NCBI GenBank assembly: GCA_022562455.1
Contig: JADFPG010000010.1
Coordinates: forward strand, 1-35,371
Source of the DNA: Fidelibacterota bacterium
Lineage (GTDB): Bacteria; Fidelibacterota; Marinisomatia; Marinisomatales; SCKK01
DNA: 35,371 bases
Direction of reading: 5' to 3'
Below the pieces are notes generated by a model, which saw only the letters and a list, made by a program, of their open reading frames with translations, had not been told where the DNA came from and did no database searches. Below, piece by piece: positions 8,219 through 16,749 of this stretch. Each line of letters starts with the position of its first letter. Within the stretch, counting starts at the first letter, position 1. A program made the position numbers and the translations under genes.

Positions 8219-9205
8219 ATGAACCAGAATAATGATATACAACTTGTAGAACAATTACACGACACTCGAGATAGAATATTTTCTGAACTGGGAAAAATTA
8301 TTATTGGGCAGAAAGAAATACTCGAGCATATCCTAATTACCCTTTTATGCCGAGGACATGCCCTCATCATCGGGGTGCCAGGATTGGCAAAAACATTGGT
8401 TATCAAATCTTTTGCTGAAATATTAGATCTGAAATTCAGCCGGATTCAATTCACTCCAGACCTCATGCCCAGTGACATCACGGGAACCGAAATTATTGAG
8501 GAGGACCACACGACCGGAAAGCGAAGTTTTAAATTCGTGAAAGGACCTATCTTTGGTAATATCATTCTCGCTGATGAGATCAACCGCACACCACCCAAAA
8601 CACAGGCAGCCCTCCTTGAAGCCATGCAGGAATATAATGTCACCGCTGCTGGGAATTCCTATAAATTGGAAGAACCTTTTCTAGTCCTTGCCACCCAAAA
8701 TCCGATCGAACAAGAAGGCACCTATCCTCTTCCGGAGGCACAGCTTGATCGTTTCATGTTTAGTATTAACATTACTTATCCATCCAAGGAGGAAGAAATT
8801 GAAATTGTAAAATCAACAACAAGCGGACAGGAAGCTCATCTCGACACAATTATTTCCAGAGAAGCTATACAGAATTTCCAGATGTTGATAAGGCATGTAC
8901 CTGTGGCTGATAACGTGGTAGAGTTTGCTGTTAATCTTGTGGCAAGTACCCGGCCTTCTAATGACGGAATTCCATTTATTAACGACTGGCTGGAGTGGGG
9001 CGCAGGACCCCGAGCCTCTCAATATCTTATCCTTGGAGCCAAAGCAAAAGCAGTGCTGGAGGCTAGACCCACTCCTGATATTTCCGATGTTGTTGCCATG
9101 GTAAAACCTGTATTGCGACATCGCATCATTACCAATTTCAATGCCGAAGCCGATGGCGTAAAAACGGATGATGTGCTGGAGAGATTGATTAAGGATCTAC
9201 GTTAG
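8219..9205 (+). CDS. MoxR-family AAA+ ATPase
   Basis: A 328-residue AAA+ protein. Walker A is GVPGLAKT (residues 52-59) and Walker B is ILADEINRTPPKTQAALLEAMQE, followed by the sensor-1 motif LATQNPIEQEGTYPLPEAQLDRF. This is the standard MoxR form. MoxR ATPases act as chaperones, often with VWA-domain partners, in cofactor insertion or envelope stress responses. GAAAG lies a few bases upstream of the ATG. The DUF58 gene follows after 16 bp, the usual pairing; the VWA/Bat genes that often follow are not here. Confidence 0.92.
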   Translation: MNQNNDIQLVEQLHDTRDRIFSELGKIIIGQKEILEHILITLLCRGHALIIGVPGLAKTLVIKSFAEILDLKFSRIQFTPDLMPSDITGTEIIEEDHTTGKRSFKFVKGPIFGNIILADEINRTPPKTQAALLEAMQEYNVTAAGNSYKLEEPFLVLATQNPIEQEGTYPLPEAQLDRFMFSINITYPSKEEEIEIVKSTTSGQEAHLDTIISREAIQNFQMLIRHVPVADNVVEFAVNLVASTRPSNDGIPFINDWLEWGAGPRASQYLILGAKAKAVLEARPTPDISDVVAMVKPVLRHRIITNFNAEADGVKTDDVLERLIKDLR

Positions 9206-9221
9206 ACGTTATACATTTAAC

Positions 9222-10121
9222 ATGCCAATCATAGACAAACGAAAATACCTCCAACCCGAGATGGTGGCAAAGCTGAACAACATGTCTCTTATAGCACGGT
9301 TAGTGGTAGAAGGATATATCGTTGGATTGCATAAAAGTCCTTATCACGGTTTCAGCGTTGAATTTGCAGAACATCGTGCATACGGAATTGGGGATGAAAT
9401 CCGACACATTGACTGGAAGCTCTATGGCAAGACAGACCGCTTCTACATTAAACAATTTGAAGAAGAAACAAACCTGCGGTCATATTTGCTCTTGGATACC
9501 AGCAAATCCATGACCTTCAAGAGCGGTCCGGTTTCAAAACTACAGTATGGCACTTATCTCGCTGCAGCTCTTACTTATCTAATGCTCAATCAGCAAGATG
9601 GAGTTTCGCTAACATTGTTTGATGAACGTACAAGGAGTTTTGTCCCGCCACGTTCTACCAAAAGTCATCTCAACACAGTTCTTGCCCAGTTGGAAAACAT
9701 AACACCAGGTCCTGATACAAAGATTGCACCTGCTCTCCACCAACTGGCAGAAAAAATTTGGAAGCGGGGACTTATTATTCTAATATCGGATCTTTTGGAT
9801 GATCCTGATGATGTATTGACCGGTCTCAAACACTTTCGACATAAAAAACATGAAGTGATTGTCTTTCATCTCCTCGATCGCCAGGAGTTGGATTTCAACT
9901 ATTCCGTTAGAACCCGATTCCGGGACCTTGAATCAGGTAAAGAAATCACCACTGAACCGTGGCAGATTAAAACAGCTTACCGAAAAATTGTGAAAGAGTT
10001 TCAGAATACATATAAAATCAAATGCCGGGCGAAAAACATAGACTATGTCCCCATCTATACTGACGAGAACCTCGATTTAGCTCTTAACGGTTATTTAATG
10101 AAGAGAAAAACGATTGGGTAA
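9222..10121 (+). CDS. DUF58 domain protein (MoxR partner)
   Basis: A 299-residue protein. The DUF58 signature HIDWKLYGKTDRFYIKQFEEE lies at residues 62-82, followed by a von Willebrand A-like fold with a partial MIDAS (LDTSKSM, 91-97). No transmembrane segment is evident, so this is the short soluble type. DUF58 proteins are nearly always encoded next to MoxR ATPases and are presumed clients or adaptors; the biochemical role is unknown. The start is 16 bp after moxR. The gene ends just before a MITE-like element and a convergent gene, so the unit seems to be only two genes long. Confidence 0.9.
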   Translation: MPIIDKRKYLQPEMVAKLNNMSLIARLVVEGYIVGLHKSPYHGFSVEFAEHRAYGIGDEIRHIDWKLYGKTDRFYIKQFEEETNLRSYLLLDTSKSMTFKSGPVSKLQYGTYLAAALTYLMLNQQDGVSLTLFDERTRSFVPPRSTKSHLNTVLAQLENITPGPDTKIAPALHQLAEKIWKRGLIILISDLLDDPDDVLTGLKHFRHKKHEVIVFHLLDRQELDFNYSVRTRFRDLESGKEITTEPWQIKTAYRKIVKEFQNTYKIKCRAKNIDYVPIYTDENLDLALNGYLMKRKTIG

Positions 10122-10130
10122 AAAAATAAG

Positions 10131-10318
10131 GTGCTGTTCTAAATATCGTATGATCTATGCCGATTGAGAAAGTGGTTAATAGGTGAGTGGTGAGCAGTAA
10201 CTGGTGAGTGGTAGTACCAGTAACCAATAACCAGCTACCAATAACCAATATCAAACCTCAGCTTAAACATAGTAGCAAGAAACAGGCGATTATTCATACA
10301 GTTCATAGAACATAGCCA
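10131..10318. repeat. MITE-like intergenic element, copy 2
   Basis: About 188 bp, homologous to 451-637. The left end TGTTCTA at 10135-10141 plus GTATGA at 10148-10153 mirrors the right end TCATAC (10294-10299) plus TAGAACA (10306-10312) and GCCA to 10318. Both copies share AGTGGTAGTACCAGTAACCA (starting at 531 and 10207) within a hairpin-forming centre built of GTAAC/AACCAAT words. It fills the gap between two convergent genes. No coding capacity is seen. Confidence 0.72.
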
Positions 10319-10325
10319 AAAATAA

Positions 10326-11393
10326 TTATTCCAATGCTTTTGCCCGGTTAAGCAGCTCAGATCCTTCTTCCACACGACCCTGTCTATAGATGACTCTTGC
10401 CAATGCCCTTATCAATGTGGCGTTTTCAGCCTCAATTCTTAACGCTTTGTTGTAATAATACTCAGCGTCTTCCCACTGCTCCAGCCTTTCATAGGCTTCT
10501 CCCACACCCATAATGGCTTCAAAATCATCCGGATTAAGTTGCAGAACTTTCCTGAATTTTTCTTCTGCAAAATCGTAATCTTCTATCTGGAGATAAAGGA
10601 CACCTAAATTAAAATTAAGATCTACATTATCAGGGTCATTCCGGATAGCTTTTTTATAGGCAAAAATAGCCCCTTCCTTATCTCCTTTTTCGTAATACGC
10701 ATCAGCTAACAACCGGATAGCACTACTGTTTCTTCTATCGACTCTGATCGCTTTTTCTAAATATTCGATAGCTTTATCAACATCACCATCATCAAGCGAA
10801 ACTTTCCCAGCTGTTATTAGCAAGGAGCCATCTTCCGGATTTTTTCTAAGAGCCTGGTTCAGTGTCAACGCTATCTGTTCCGAGTCTTTTAACTGTACGT
10901 AACAAAACAACAAATTCCTGTATGTTTTTGGCTCCTCACTATAAATCTGTATAGCAGTATTAAAAGCGTCGATCGCTTTCTCCAGACTTTCTTTTTTCTG
11001 TGAGCCCTCACTTTGCAAGGCTACATTATAGGAATCAGCACCTTTGTTATAATATTCACTCCAATACTTCGCTCGTTCATTTTGAACAGCAGAATGAAGA
11101 GGCTCTCCAGTACGTAATTTTTTGTCCCGATCCAAAGACATTGCTTTATCGAACATGCTATTCATTTTGTCCCACTCGGCCTGGTGTGCATAGATTTCCT
11201 TACCCAGAAGAAAATAAATTTCTGCATCATCCGGCTCTACTTCTATTGCAGCTAAAAGCATTTCCTCAGCCTTACTCCAATTCTCCTCGCGAATATAAAG
11301 TCTTGCAGACTCAAGCTGTTCACTGGCACAACCCCAGAACATTACAGATACACCAATCACAACAAATGATTGTATCAGTTTTTTACTAAACAT
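10326..11393 (-). CDS. TPR-repeat lipoprotein
   Basis: A 355-residue protein. The N-terminus is a lipoprotein signal: basic MFSKKL, a hydrophobic run, then FWGC with the lipidated cysteine at residue 22. The mature part is a row of tetratricopeptide repeats from about residue 28 to the end; examples are AEIYFLLGKEIYAHQ, AIEYLEKAIRVDRRN, AIFAYKKAIRNDPDN, AEEKFRKVLQLNPDD and AEYYYNKALRIEAEN. It should be anchored to a membrane facing the periplasm and act as a protein-interaction scaffold; partners are unknown. It lies 69 bp downstream of the PfkB-like kinase gene on the same strand. GAGTAAATC before the ATG is a weak ribosome-binding site. Confidence 0.88.
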   Translation of the reverse strand: MFSKKLIQSFVVIGVSVMFWGCASEQLESARLYIREENWSKAEEMLLAAIEVEPDDAEIYFLLGKEIYAHQAEWDKMNSMFDKAMSLDRDKKLRTGEPLHSAVQNERAKYWSEYYNKGADSYNVALQSEGSQKKESLEKAIDAFNTAIQIYSEEPKTYRNLLFCYVQLKDSEQIALTLNQALRKNPEDGSLLITAGKVSLDDGDVDKAIEYLEKAIRVDRRNSSAIRLLADAYYEKGDKEGAIFAYKKAIRNDPDNVDLNFNLGVLYLQIEDYDFAEEKFRKVLQLNPDDFEAIMGVGEAYERLEQWEDAEYYYNKALRIEAENATLIRALARVIYRQGRVEEGSELLNRAKALE

Positions 11394-11462
11394 GATTTAC
11401 TCCTTCAATAAAGATATCTTTAGTCAAGCTTTTGACGAATTTACCAAATCCCTCCAGGTCTT

Positions 11463-12359
11463 TCAAGGCAATTTAGACAGATTCCTGACTGTATTTTTCC
11501 TTTCTTTGATATCGGTCAATGTTAATTCACGCATGGCTTCCGTTCCAAATCCTTCAATACAGAAAGAAGCCGTCGCAGTTCCCCACAACATACTTTCTGC
11601 TATGGATAAGCCCATGGACAACGCCCCCAGAAACCCTCCCGCAAAAGAATCACCCGCTCCTGTAGGATCTATTACTCTTTTGACAGGATAAACTCCCACA
11701 TTAACCAAATTCCCTTTATCAATGAGGGCTGAGCCATGTGAGCCCATTTTTACAACAACTGCTGCAGGTCCAACCTCCAGAATTTTCCTCCCTGCTTCAA
11801 AGGGATCGGACACACCCATCAAAAGGGATACCTCACTATCATTAATAAGCAATATATCAATCTCTGAAAGAACTTTCATGAGATCATCCTTAAAATTGTC
11901 AATCCACAGATTCATGGTGTCACAGACGACCAACTTTGGGGAGATTATCTGTTGTAGTATTCTGGTTTGAAGCGAAGGCTGAATGTTCCCGAGATACACA
12001 TAGGAACACGTTTTATTTATTTTACTCAGTTCAGGATTAAAATTCTCGAATACACCTAATTCCGTATAAAGCGTTTCCCTTGTATTCCAATCGCTTTGAT
12101 ATTTCCCTCCCCACCTGAATGTCTTACCCTCCGCAACTTGAATCCCGTCATGATTTGCTGAATATTCGGCGAACAGCTTCATTCCCTCTTCCGGGAAATC
12201 ACTTCCAACTATACCTACCGGATGAACAGGTGCCAACGAACCGGCTGCCAAAGTGAAATAAGTCAATGACCCGCCTAATGTCTCCCCTTTTTGCCCGCTT
12301 GGCAACTCAAGGTAATCCAAGGCTATGGATCCGATTGCAAGTATGGATTCAGATGTCAT
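11463..12359 (-). CDS. PfkB-family sugar/nucleoside kinase
   Basis: A 298-residue ribokinase-fold protein. The C-terminal PfkB signature DPTGAGDSFAGGFLG contains the catalytic aspartate and anion hole. The N-terminal Gly-rich substrate loop is represented by LGGSLTYFTLAAG, and LINDSEVSLL matches the mid-domain PfkB pattern. It transfers phosphate from ATP to a sugar or nucleoside; the substrate is not identifiable. Domain length is normal. It probably leads the short operon with the TPR lipoprotein. No Shine-Dalgarno site is seen before the ATG at 12359. Confidence 0.87.
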   Translation of the reverse strand: MTSESILAIGSIALDYLELPSGQKGETLGGSLTYFTLAAGSLAPVHPVGIVGSDFPEEGMKLFAEYSANHDGIQVAEGKTFRWGGKYQSDWNTRETLYTELGVFENFNPELSKINKTCSYVYLGNIQPSLQTRILQQIISPKLVVCDTMNLWIDNFKDDLMKVLSEIDILLINDSEVSLLMGVSDPFEAGRKILEVGPAAVVVKMGSHGSALIDKGNLVNVGVYPVKRVIDPTGAGDSFAGGFLGALSMGLSIAESMLWGTATASFCIEGFGTEAMRELTLTDIKERKNTVRNLSKLP

Positions 12360-12442
12360 GACAAATACAAAGTATTACTTTAACTTTAACCTAAAACGGA
12401 CAAACCATCCGTCAGCTGATGGATCCTGTGGAGAACCAAAAA

Positions 12443-12468
12443 TCCCGAAGGTTCGGGACGAAGCTTCG
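12443..12468. repeat. Tandem palindromes, TCCCGAA family
   Basis: TCCCGAA-GG-TTCGGGA (12443-12458) is a perfect 7-bp inverted repeat followed directly by the perfect palindrome CGAAGCTTCG (12459-12468), which can re-pair with the first arm. It is the only structured part of the 566-bp divergent gap 12360-12925. The rest of that gap is AT-rich; short ORFs within it show no recognisable protein. Promoters for both flanking genes should lie here, but I cannot place them with confidence. Confidence 0.6.
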
Positions 12469-12925
12469 GGTTGAATTTCTCGTCGATCATTTTTTATTTT
12501 TGCAATTATCCGAAGGATCCTATGGAAAAGTACCAATATTGTCGGTAAGTTACTCATTCACTCTCATTTTCAGTATCAGAATCGGAGTAAGAAGTAACGA
12601 TATGGCTTTCAATAAAGTGAATGAATTCAGTAAATCACTAAAAATTGAGGAACCCTCTTATTGAATTTTTACCCCTATACGGTTGAACAATCTAATATTG
12701 TTCTTACCTAAATTTCTGTTTAAAATGAATTGAAAGTTAATCAAACCAAATTGTGGAATCAATCACATGAATTTTTATTACATCTTATCCTTGGTATCAT
12801 AATTTGTGGTAGTTGATTCAAGTGTAATTGTCCAAAATCACACATATAATGACAGAAAAAAGAATAATTGTCCTTGTAAAATTTGATTGTTATATTTTTG
12901 CAATATAAAGAGCATAATTGACGGT

Positions 12926-13699
12926 ATGGCAAACAAAACATTCGCGATCTTAACAGATATACATGGGAATCTTTCTGCTCTGAAAGTTGCTCTTTCCCAA
13001 ATCGAAAAACACAAAGATGTCGATCAAATTATCTGCTTGGGGGATAATTTCGCTCTTGGACCTGCTCCAATAGAAGTTTTACACCTCCTCAAAGGCATAG
13101 ATAACTGTGTGTTCTTAAAAGGAAATCACGACCGTTATATCATTGAAAAGATTTGGGAACACGAAGCTCCCACTATTGAAGGGATGAGTCCGGATGATCC
13201 CGTAAGTCAGGGAATTGTGCAACATGTGCAATGGACATACGACCAGCTTGGGGAAGAAGGAATTAATTTCATTAGACAAATGCGAATTTCCCATCGGGTA
13301 AAAGTAGACTCAACATTGGTGGAATTTTGCCACGCCTGGTATGAGCGTGATGATCAACCTCCATCACTGGCTGAAGCAATCACCTGGCGGAACCATGTTA
13401 AGGTTCGGTATCCTGACGTAAAGTTTTTTATTTTTGTACACGGTCATATTCACCTCTACCGGAAAGAGGCAAATGGTAATCTGGAAATTCTCTGCCAGGG
13501 CAGCACGGGATTGCCCTTTGATAATAATCGGAATGGAGCCATCGGTTACCTCACCGTTGGTAACGAGTACCGATGGGAAGTGGAACGATTCGATTATGAC
13601 TCAGATGCAACGATCAATCTCCTGGAAAAGCTTAAACCTCCCTTTTATCGTAATCTGCAGAACACGCTTCGTTACGCTGAAATACGAAACGAATTCTGA
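12926..13699 (+). CDS. Calcineurin-like metallophosphoesterase
   Basis: A 257-residue protein. The five-block metallophosphoesterase pattern is clear: D11-x-H13 (LTDIHGN), LGDNFALGP, KGNHDRY, a later histidine (CHAWYERDD) and the C-terminal HGHIH. It should bind two metal ions and hydrolyse a phosphodiester or phosphomonoester; relatives include small bacterial phosphodiesterases and Ap4A hydrolase-like proteins. I chose the ATG at 12926 because the family N-terminus (MANKTFAILTDIHGN) begins there; the 13 extra residues of the open frame upstream are not family-like. It is the first gene of the long co-directional series, 45 bp before the cysteine desulfurase. Confidence 0.85.
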   Translation: MANKTFAILTDIHGNLSALKVALSQIEKHKDVDQIICLGDNFALGPAPIEVLHLLKGIDNCVFLKGNHDRYIIEKIWEHEAPTIEGMSPDDPVSQGIVQHVQWTYDQLGEEGINFIRQMRISHRVKVDSTLVEFCHAWYERDDQPPSLAEAITWRNHVKVRYPDVKFFIFVHGHIHLYRKEANGNLEILCQGSTGLPFDNNRNGAIGYLTVGNEYRWEVERFDYDSDATINLLEKLKPPFYRNLQNTLRYAEIRNEF

Positions 13700-13744
13700 T
13701 AGTTTAACTTCTTCTTAGATTCCATTTTTCGCTAACTTATTACC

Positions 13745-14896
13745 ATGCTATACTTCGATTATTGCGCCACAACACCAATAGACAACCGCGTATTGTCCCT
13801 GATGATCGAGTTGGGGGAGCGTGTATTCGGTAACCCGTCCAGTGTTCATCAGTTTGGGCAGGAAGCCCGGGGTACGATAGACAAGGCAAGGCGACAACTA
13901 TCCAACGCCATCAACTGCCAACCCAAGGAAATTATCTTCACCAGCGGCGGAACAGAGGCAAATAATATTGTGTTGTGGAATGTCCTCCACGAAAAGAAAA
14001 AACATGTCATACTTTCCGCAATTGAGCACCCCTCCATTTCAAAAACGATATCCTTACTTGCTAATTGGGGTATTGAATATACTATCATCCCGGTAGATTC
14101 TTTCGGAATCGTAAACCCGGATTCCGTTCGAAAAGCAATCAGGAATGACACCGGTTTGGTCACCGTAATGTTCGTGAATAACGAGACCGGAACCATTGAA
14201 CCCATTCGTGAAATATCACAACTTTGTCTGGAGAGAGAGATTTATTTTCACAGTGATGGCGTCCAGGCATTGGGGAAAATTCCTGTTGACGTCCGATCTT
14301 TAAATGTGACCAGTATGAGTTTTTCCGCTCACAAATTATACGGTCCGAAAGGCGTGGGAGCTCTTTACTTATGCGAAGGGACACGATTGAATCCCCTGGT
14401 CATTGGAGGCAGCCAGGAAGGAAACTTCCGTGCAGGGACAGAAAATGTGCCCGGGATCGCCGGGTTCGGACTGGCAGCAGAATTGGCTATCGCAATACTG
14501 AAAACCGAAAAAGATCGACTAAGAAAACTGGAGCAACATTTCCTCGAGTGTCTCACCGAAAATATTCCTAATCTCACTATAAATGGTCATCAGGAACACC
14601 GAGTACCGGGCGTGATCAATATAACGTTCCCGGATGTACCGGGAGATGATTTGCTGATGAACCTTGATCTGAACGGAATAGCCGTCTCCAGTGGATCGGC
14701 TTGCTCATCCGGAACTCTAAAGCCATCCGAGGTACTAAAAGCAATGGGAATCTCCGATAGGTTGAATCGCCGTACAATCCGGATATCCTTTGGCAGATAC
14801 ACGCGTAAATCCGATGTCCATGTTCTCGCTGAAGCTGTTGTTAAGTATATACAGCAACTGAAGAAAGTGAATGCACTTTCAGAAACTCACGCATGA
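13745..14896 (+). CDS. Cysteine desulfurase (NifS/IscS family)
   Basis: A 383-residue PLP enzyme. The N-terminus YFDYCATTPID, the PLP lysine K197 in SAHKLYGPKG, and the active-site cysteine C320 in SSGSACSSGT are all present. The short Cys loop with C-SSG is typical of the NifS/IscS (class I) group. It removes sulfur from cysteine as a persulfide. The last four bases (ATGA) overlap the start of mnmA, which strongly suggests that it feeds sulfur to tRNA thiolation; it may also serve Fe-S assembly, since no IscU/SufU gene is seen nearby. Confidence 0.93.
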   Translation: MLYFDYCATTPIDNRVLSLMIELGERVFGNPSSVHQFGQEARGTIDKARRQLSNAINCQPKEIIFTSGGTEANNIVLWNVLHEKKKHVILSAIEHPSISKTISLLANWGIEYTIIPVDSFGIVNPDSVRKAIRNDTGLVTVMFVNNETGTIEPIREISQLCLEREIYFHSDGVQALGKIPVDVRSLNVTSMSFSAHKLYGPKGVGALYLCEGTRLNPLVIGGSQEGNFRAGTENVPGIAGFGLAAELAIAILKTEKDRLRKLEQHFLECLTENIPNLTINGHQEHRVPGVINITFPDVPGDDLLMNLDLNGIAVSSGSACSSGTLKPSEVLKAMGISDRLNRRTIRISFGRYTRKSDVHVLAEAVVKYIQQLKKVNALSETHA

Positions 14897-16017
14897 ATAC
14901 AAAACATTCATTGAATAAAAACAGAGTCCTCGTAGCAATGTCAGGCGGAGTGGATAGTTCGGTTGCCTTGTTAAAAATCCTTGAAGCTGGGTATGATGCT
15001 TTTGGCGTCACGATGAAACTTTGGGAATCCCGTGACTCAAACGGTAATCTCATTAATGATTCTTACTGCTGTTCCCTGGATGCCGTTAATAATGCCAAAC
15101 AGGTTTGCCAGACCCTCCAGGTTCCCCACTACACCATAGATTTTCAGGACGTATTTCGAGAAAAAGTGGTGGATTATTTTATCGAGGAATATTTCGCAGG
15201 CAGAACCCCTAATCCCTGCATACAATGCAATTCCCATGTTCGCTGGGGAGCCTTGCTGAGTAAAGCCGATCAGTTGGATTCCTATTGGATTGCCACAGGG
15301 CACTACGCACGAATGGATAAAGAAAATGACCAAATTCCCTTTTTGCGAAAAGCAGTGGATTCGAATAAAGATCAGACTTACGTCCTCTGGGAAATTGATC
15401 AACATTCCCTGAAAAGGACTTTATTCCCCCTTGGAGATTTGATGAAAAAGGAAGTACGTGAATTAGCAGCAAATGCCAACTTTGCCACAGCAGAAGTTAA
15501 AGAAAGCATGGAGCTGTGCTTTATCCCCAACAATAACTATAGAGGGTTTATGGAAGATTATGTCCCTGACAGGGTATTGGAAGATTCCAGGGGGGATTTC
15601 ATTAATACCCAGGAAGAATCCCTCGGTAGGCATAAGGGAATTTCACACTATACGATTGGTCAGCGGCGTAGACTTGGCATCACGGGACCAAAAGCCAGTT
15701 ATGTGCAAAATATAGACTCAGATTCAAAGACAATCACGTTAGCGCCCAGGGAAAAAATGTCCTTCAACGGCTGTACTGTAAACAGGCTGAACTGGCACTG
15801 TGACATAAGTGACTACCTATCCAAACCAATTACAGTACATATCCGGTATCGCCATAAAGGGGTCACATGCCACCTATTGAATTTGGGTGACTATGAAACA
15901 AAAGTCAACTTTGATACGCCCCAATTTGCCGTGGCACCGGGACAGTCAGCAGTTTTTTATTCTGAAGATCGTCTCTTGGGGGGCGGTATTATTACAAAGG
16001 CTTACATCCATGAGTGA
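14893..16017 (+). CDS. mnmA: tRNA-specific 2-thiouridylase MnmA
   Basis: A 374-residue enzyme. The PP-loop SGGVDSS is at residues 17-23; the two catalytic cysteines are C112 (in NPCIQCN) and C209 (in ELCFIPNNNYRGF); HYTIGQRRRLG and the C-terminal beta-barrel domain (VHIRYRH, LGGGII) follow. It adenylates U34 of Lys, Glu and Gln tRNAs and inserts sulfur at C2. Its start overlaps the cysteine desulfurase stop (ATGA), and its 3' end overlaps the next gene by 8 bp. No TusA-E relay genes are seen, so sulfur may pass directly from the desulfurase, as in Bacillus YrvO-MnmA (by analogy). Confidence 0.95.
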   Translation: MNTKHSLNKNRVLVAMSGGVDSSVALLKILEAGYDAFGVTMKLWESRDSNGNLINDSYCCSLDAVNNAKQVCQTLQVPHYTIDFQDVFREKVVDYFIEEYFAGRTPNPCIQCNSHVRWGALLSKADQLDSYWIATGHYARMDKENDQIPFLRKAVDSNKDQTYVLWEIDQHSLKRTLFPLGDLMKKEVRELAANANFATAEVKESMELCFIPNNNYRGFMEDYVPDRVLEDSRGDFINTQEESLGRHKGISHYTIGQRRRLGITGPKASYVQNIDSDSKTITLAPREKMSFNGCTVNRLNWHCDISDYLSKPITVHIRYRHKGVTCHLLNLGDYETKVNFDTPQFAVAPGQSAVFYSEDRLLGGGIITKAYIHE

Positions 16018-16747
16018 TCATCCAAACTTAGGTATCATTATCCTTGCTGCAGGAAAAGGGAAGAGAATGAAATCAACTCTTCCGAAAGTACTTCACCAAG
16101 TGGCAGGAGTACCTATGATCAAACATGTCGTCACTACTGCTTCCCAATTAAATCCCGAAATAGTGGTGATTGTTGTCGGTCAGGGAAAGGAACAGGTCAA
16201 AGAGGTGTTAAAAGGTTTTGATCTGGTTTTTGTTGAACAAAGAGAACAGTTAGGTACTGGGCACGCTGTTAGACAGGCAGAAAAAGAATTTGCAGGATTC
16301 AACGGAAACATCCTGATATTATCCGGGGATGTCCCCTTAATAACTCAAATGACACTTGACAAACTACTTAATAGGCATTATGTTTCGGATGTAGCCGCTA
16401 CCGTGCTATCAGCGATATTTGAAAATCCATTCGGTTATGGGCGCATCATTCTTAATGGTGAGGGTTCATTAGACAGAATCGTTGAAGAAAAGGACTGTAC
16501 TGCTAAATTACAAACAATTCAAGAAGTGAATGCCGGAATATATGTTTTTAACTCGCAACTCCTTTTTCTCCATCTTTCGAACATTGTCTGTGATAACAAA
16601 CCAAAGGAATATTACCTTCCGGATGTTATACCACTGTTGAGAAAGTCAGGACATCGAGTGGCTATTGAACAGGTAAATGACATTCACGAAGTCGCAGGCG
16701 TAAACACTCGGGAACAATTAATAGAAATCAACCGTATTTTGGAATAA
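16010..16747 (+). CDS. GlmU N-terminal-like nucleotidyltransferase (single domain)
   Basis: A 245-residue GT-A-fold nucleotidyltransferase. The motif LAAGKGKRMKSTLPKVLH is at 12-29, followed by GTGHAVRQA, ILSGDVPLI, VEEKDC, EVNAGIYVF and YYLPDVI, all characteristic of the uridyltransferase half of GlmU, which makes UDP-N-acetylglucosamine from GlcNAc-1-P and UTP. The left-handed beta-helix acetyltransferase domain of normal GlmU (about 450 residues in all) is absent: the protein stops right after the transferase domain and the next gene is unrelated. I chose the ATG at 16010 because the motif begins 12 residues later; the long open extension back to 15887 lies inside mnmA. Confidence 0.82.
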   Translation: MSDHPNLGIIILAAGKGKRMKSTLPKVLHQVAGVPMIKHVVTTASQLNPEIVVIVVGQGKEQVKEVLKGFDLVFVEQREQLGTGHAVRQAEKEFAGFNGNILILSGDVPLITQMTLDKLLNRHYVSDVAATVLSAIFENPFGYGRIILNGEGSLDRIVEEKDCTAKLQTIQEVNAGIYVFNSQLLFLHLSNIVCDNKPKEYYLPDVIPLLRKSGHRVAIEQVNDIHEVAGVNTREQLIEINRILE

Positions 16748-16749
16748 AC

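Noticed and set aside
12375-12664. Short ORFs on both strands in the pfkB-phosphoesterase gap
   Set aside because: No ribosome-binding site, no recognisable domain, and they read through the TCCCGAA palindrome.
15887-16009. 41-residue N-terminal extension of the GlmU-like protein
   Set aside because: It overlaps mnmA almost fully and is not family-like; ATG 16010 sits 12 residues before the conserved motif.
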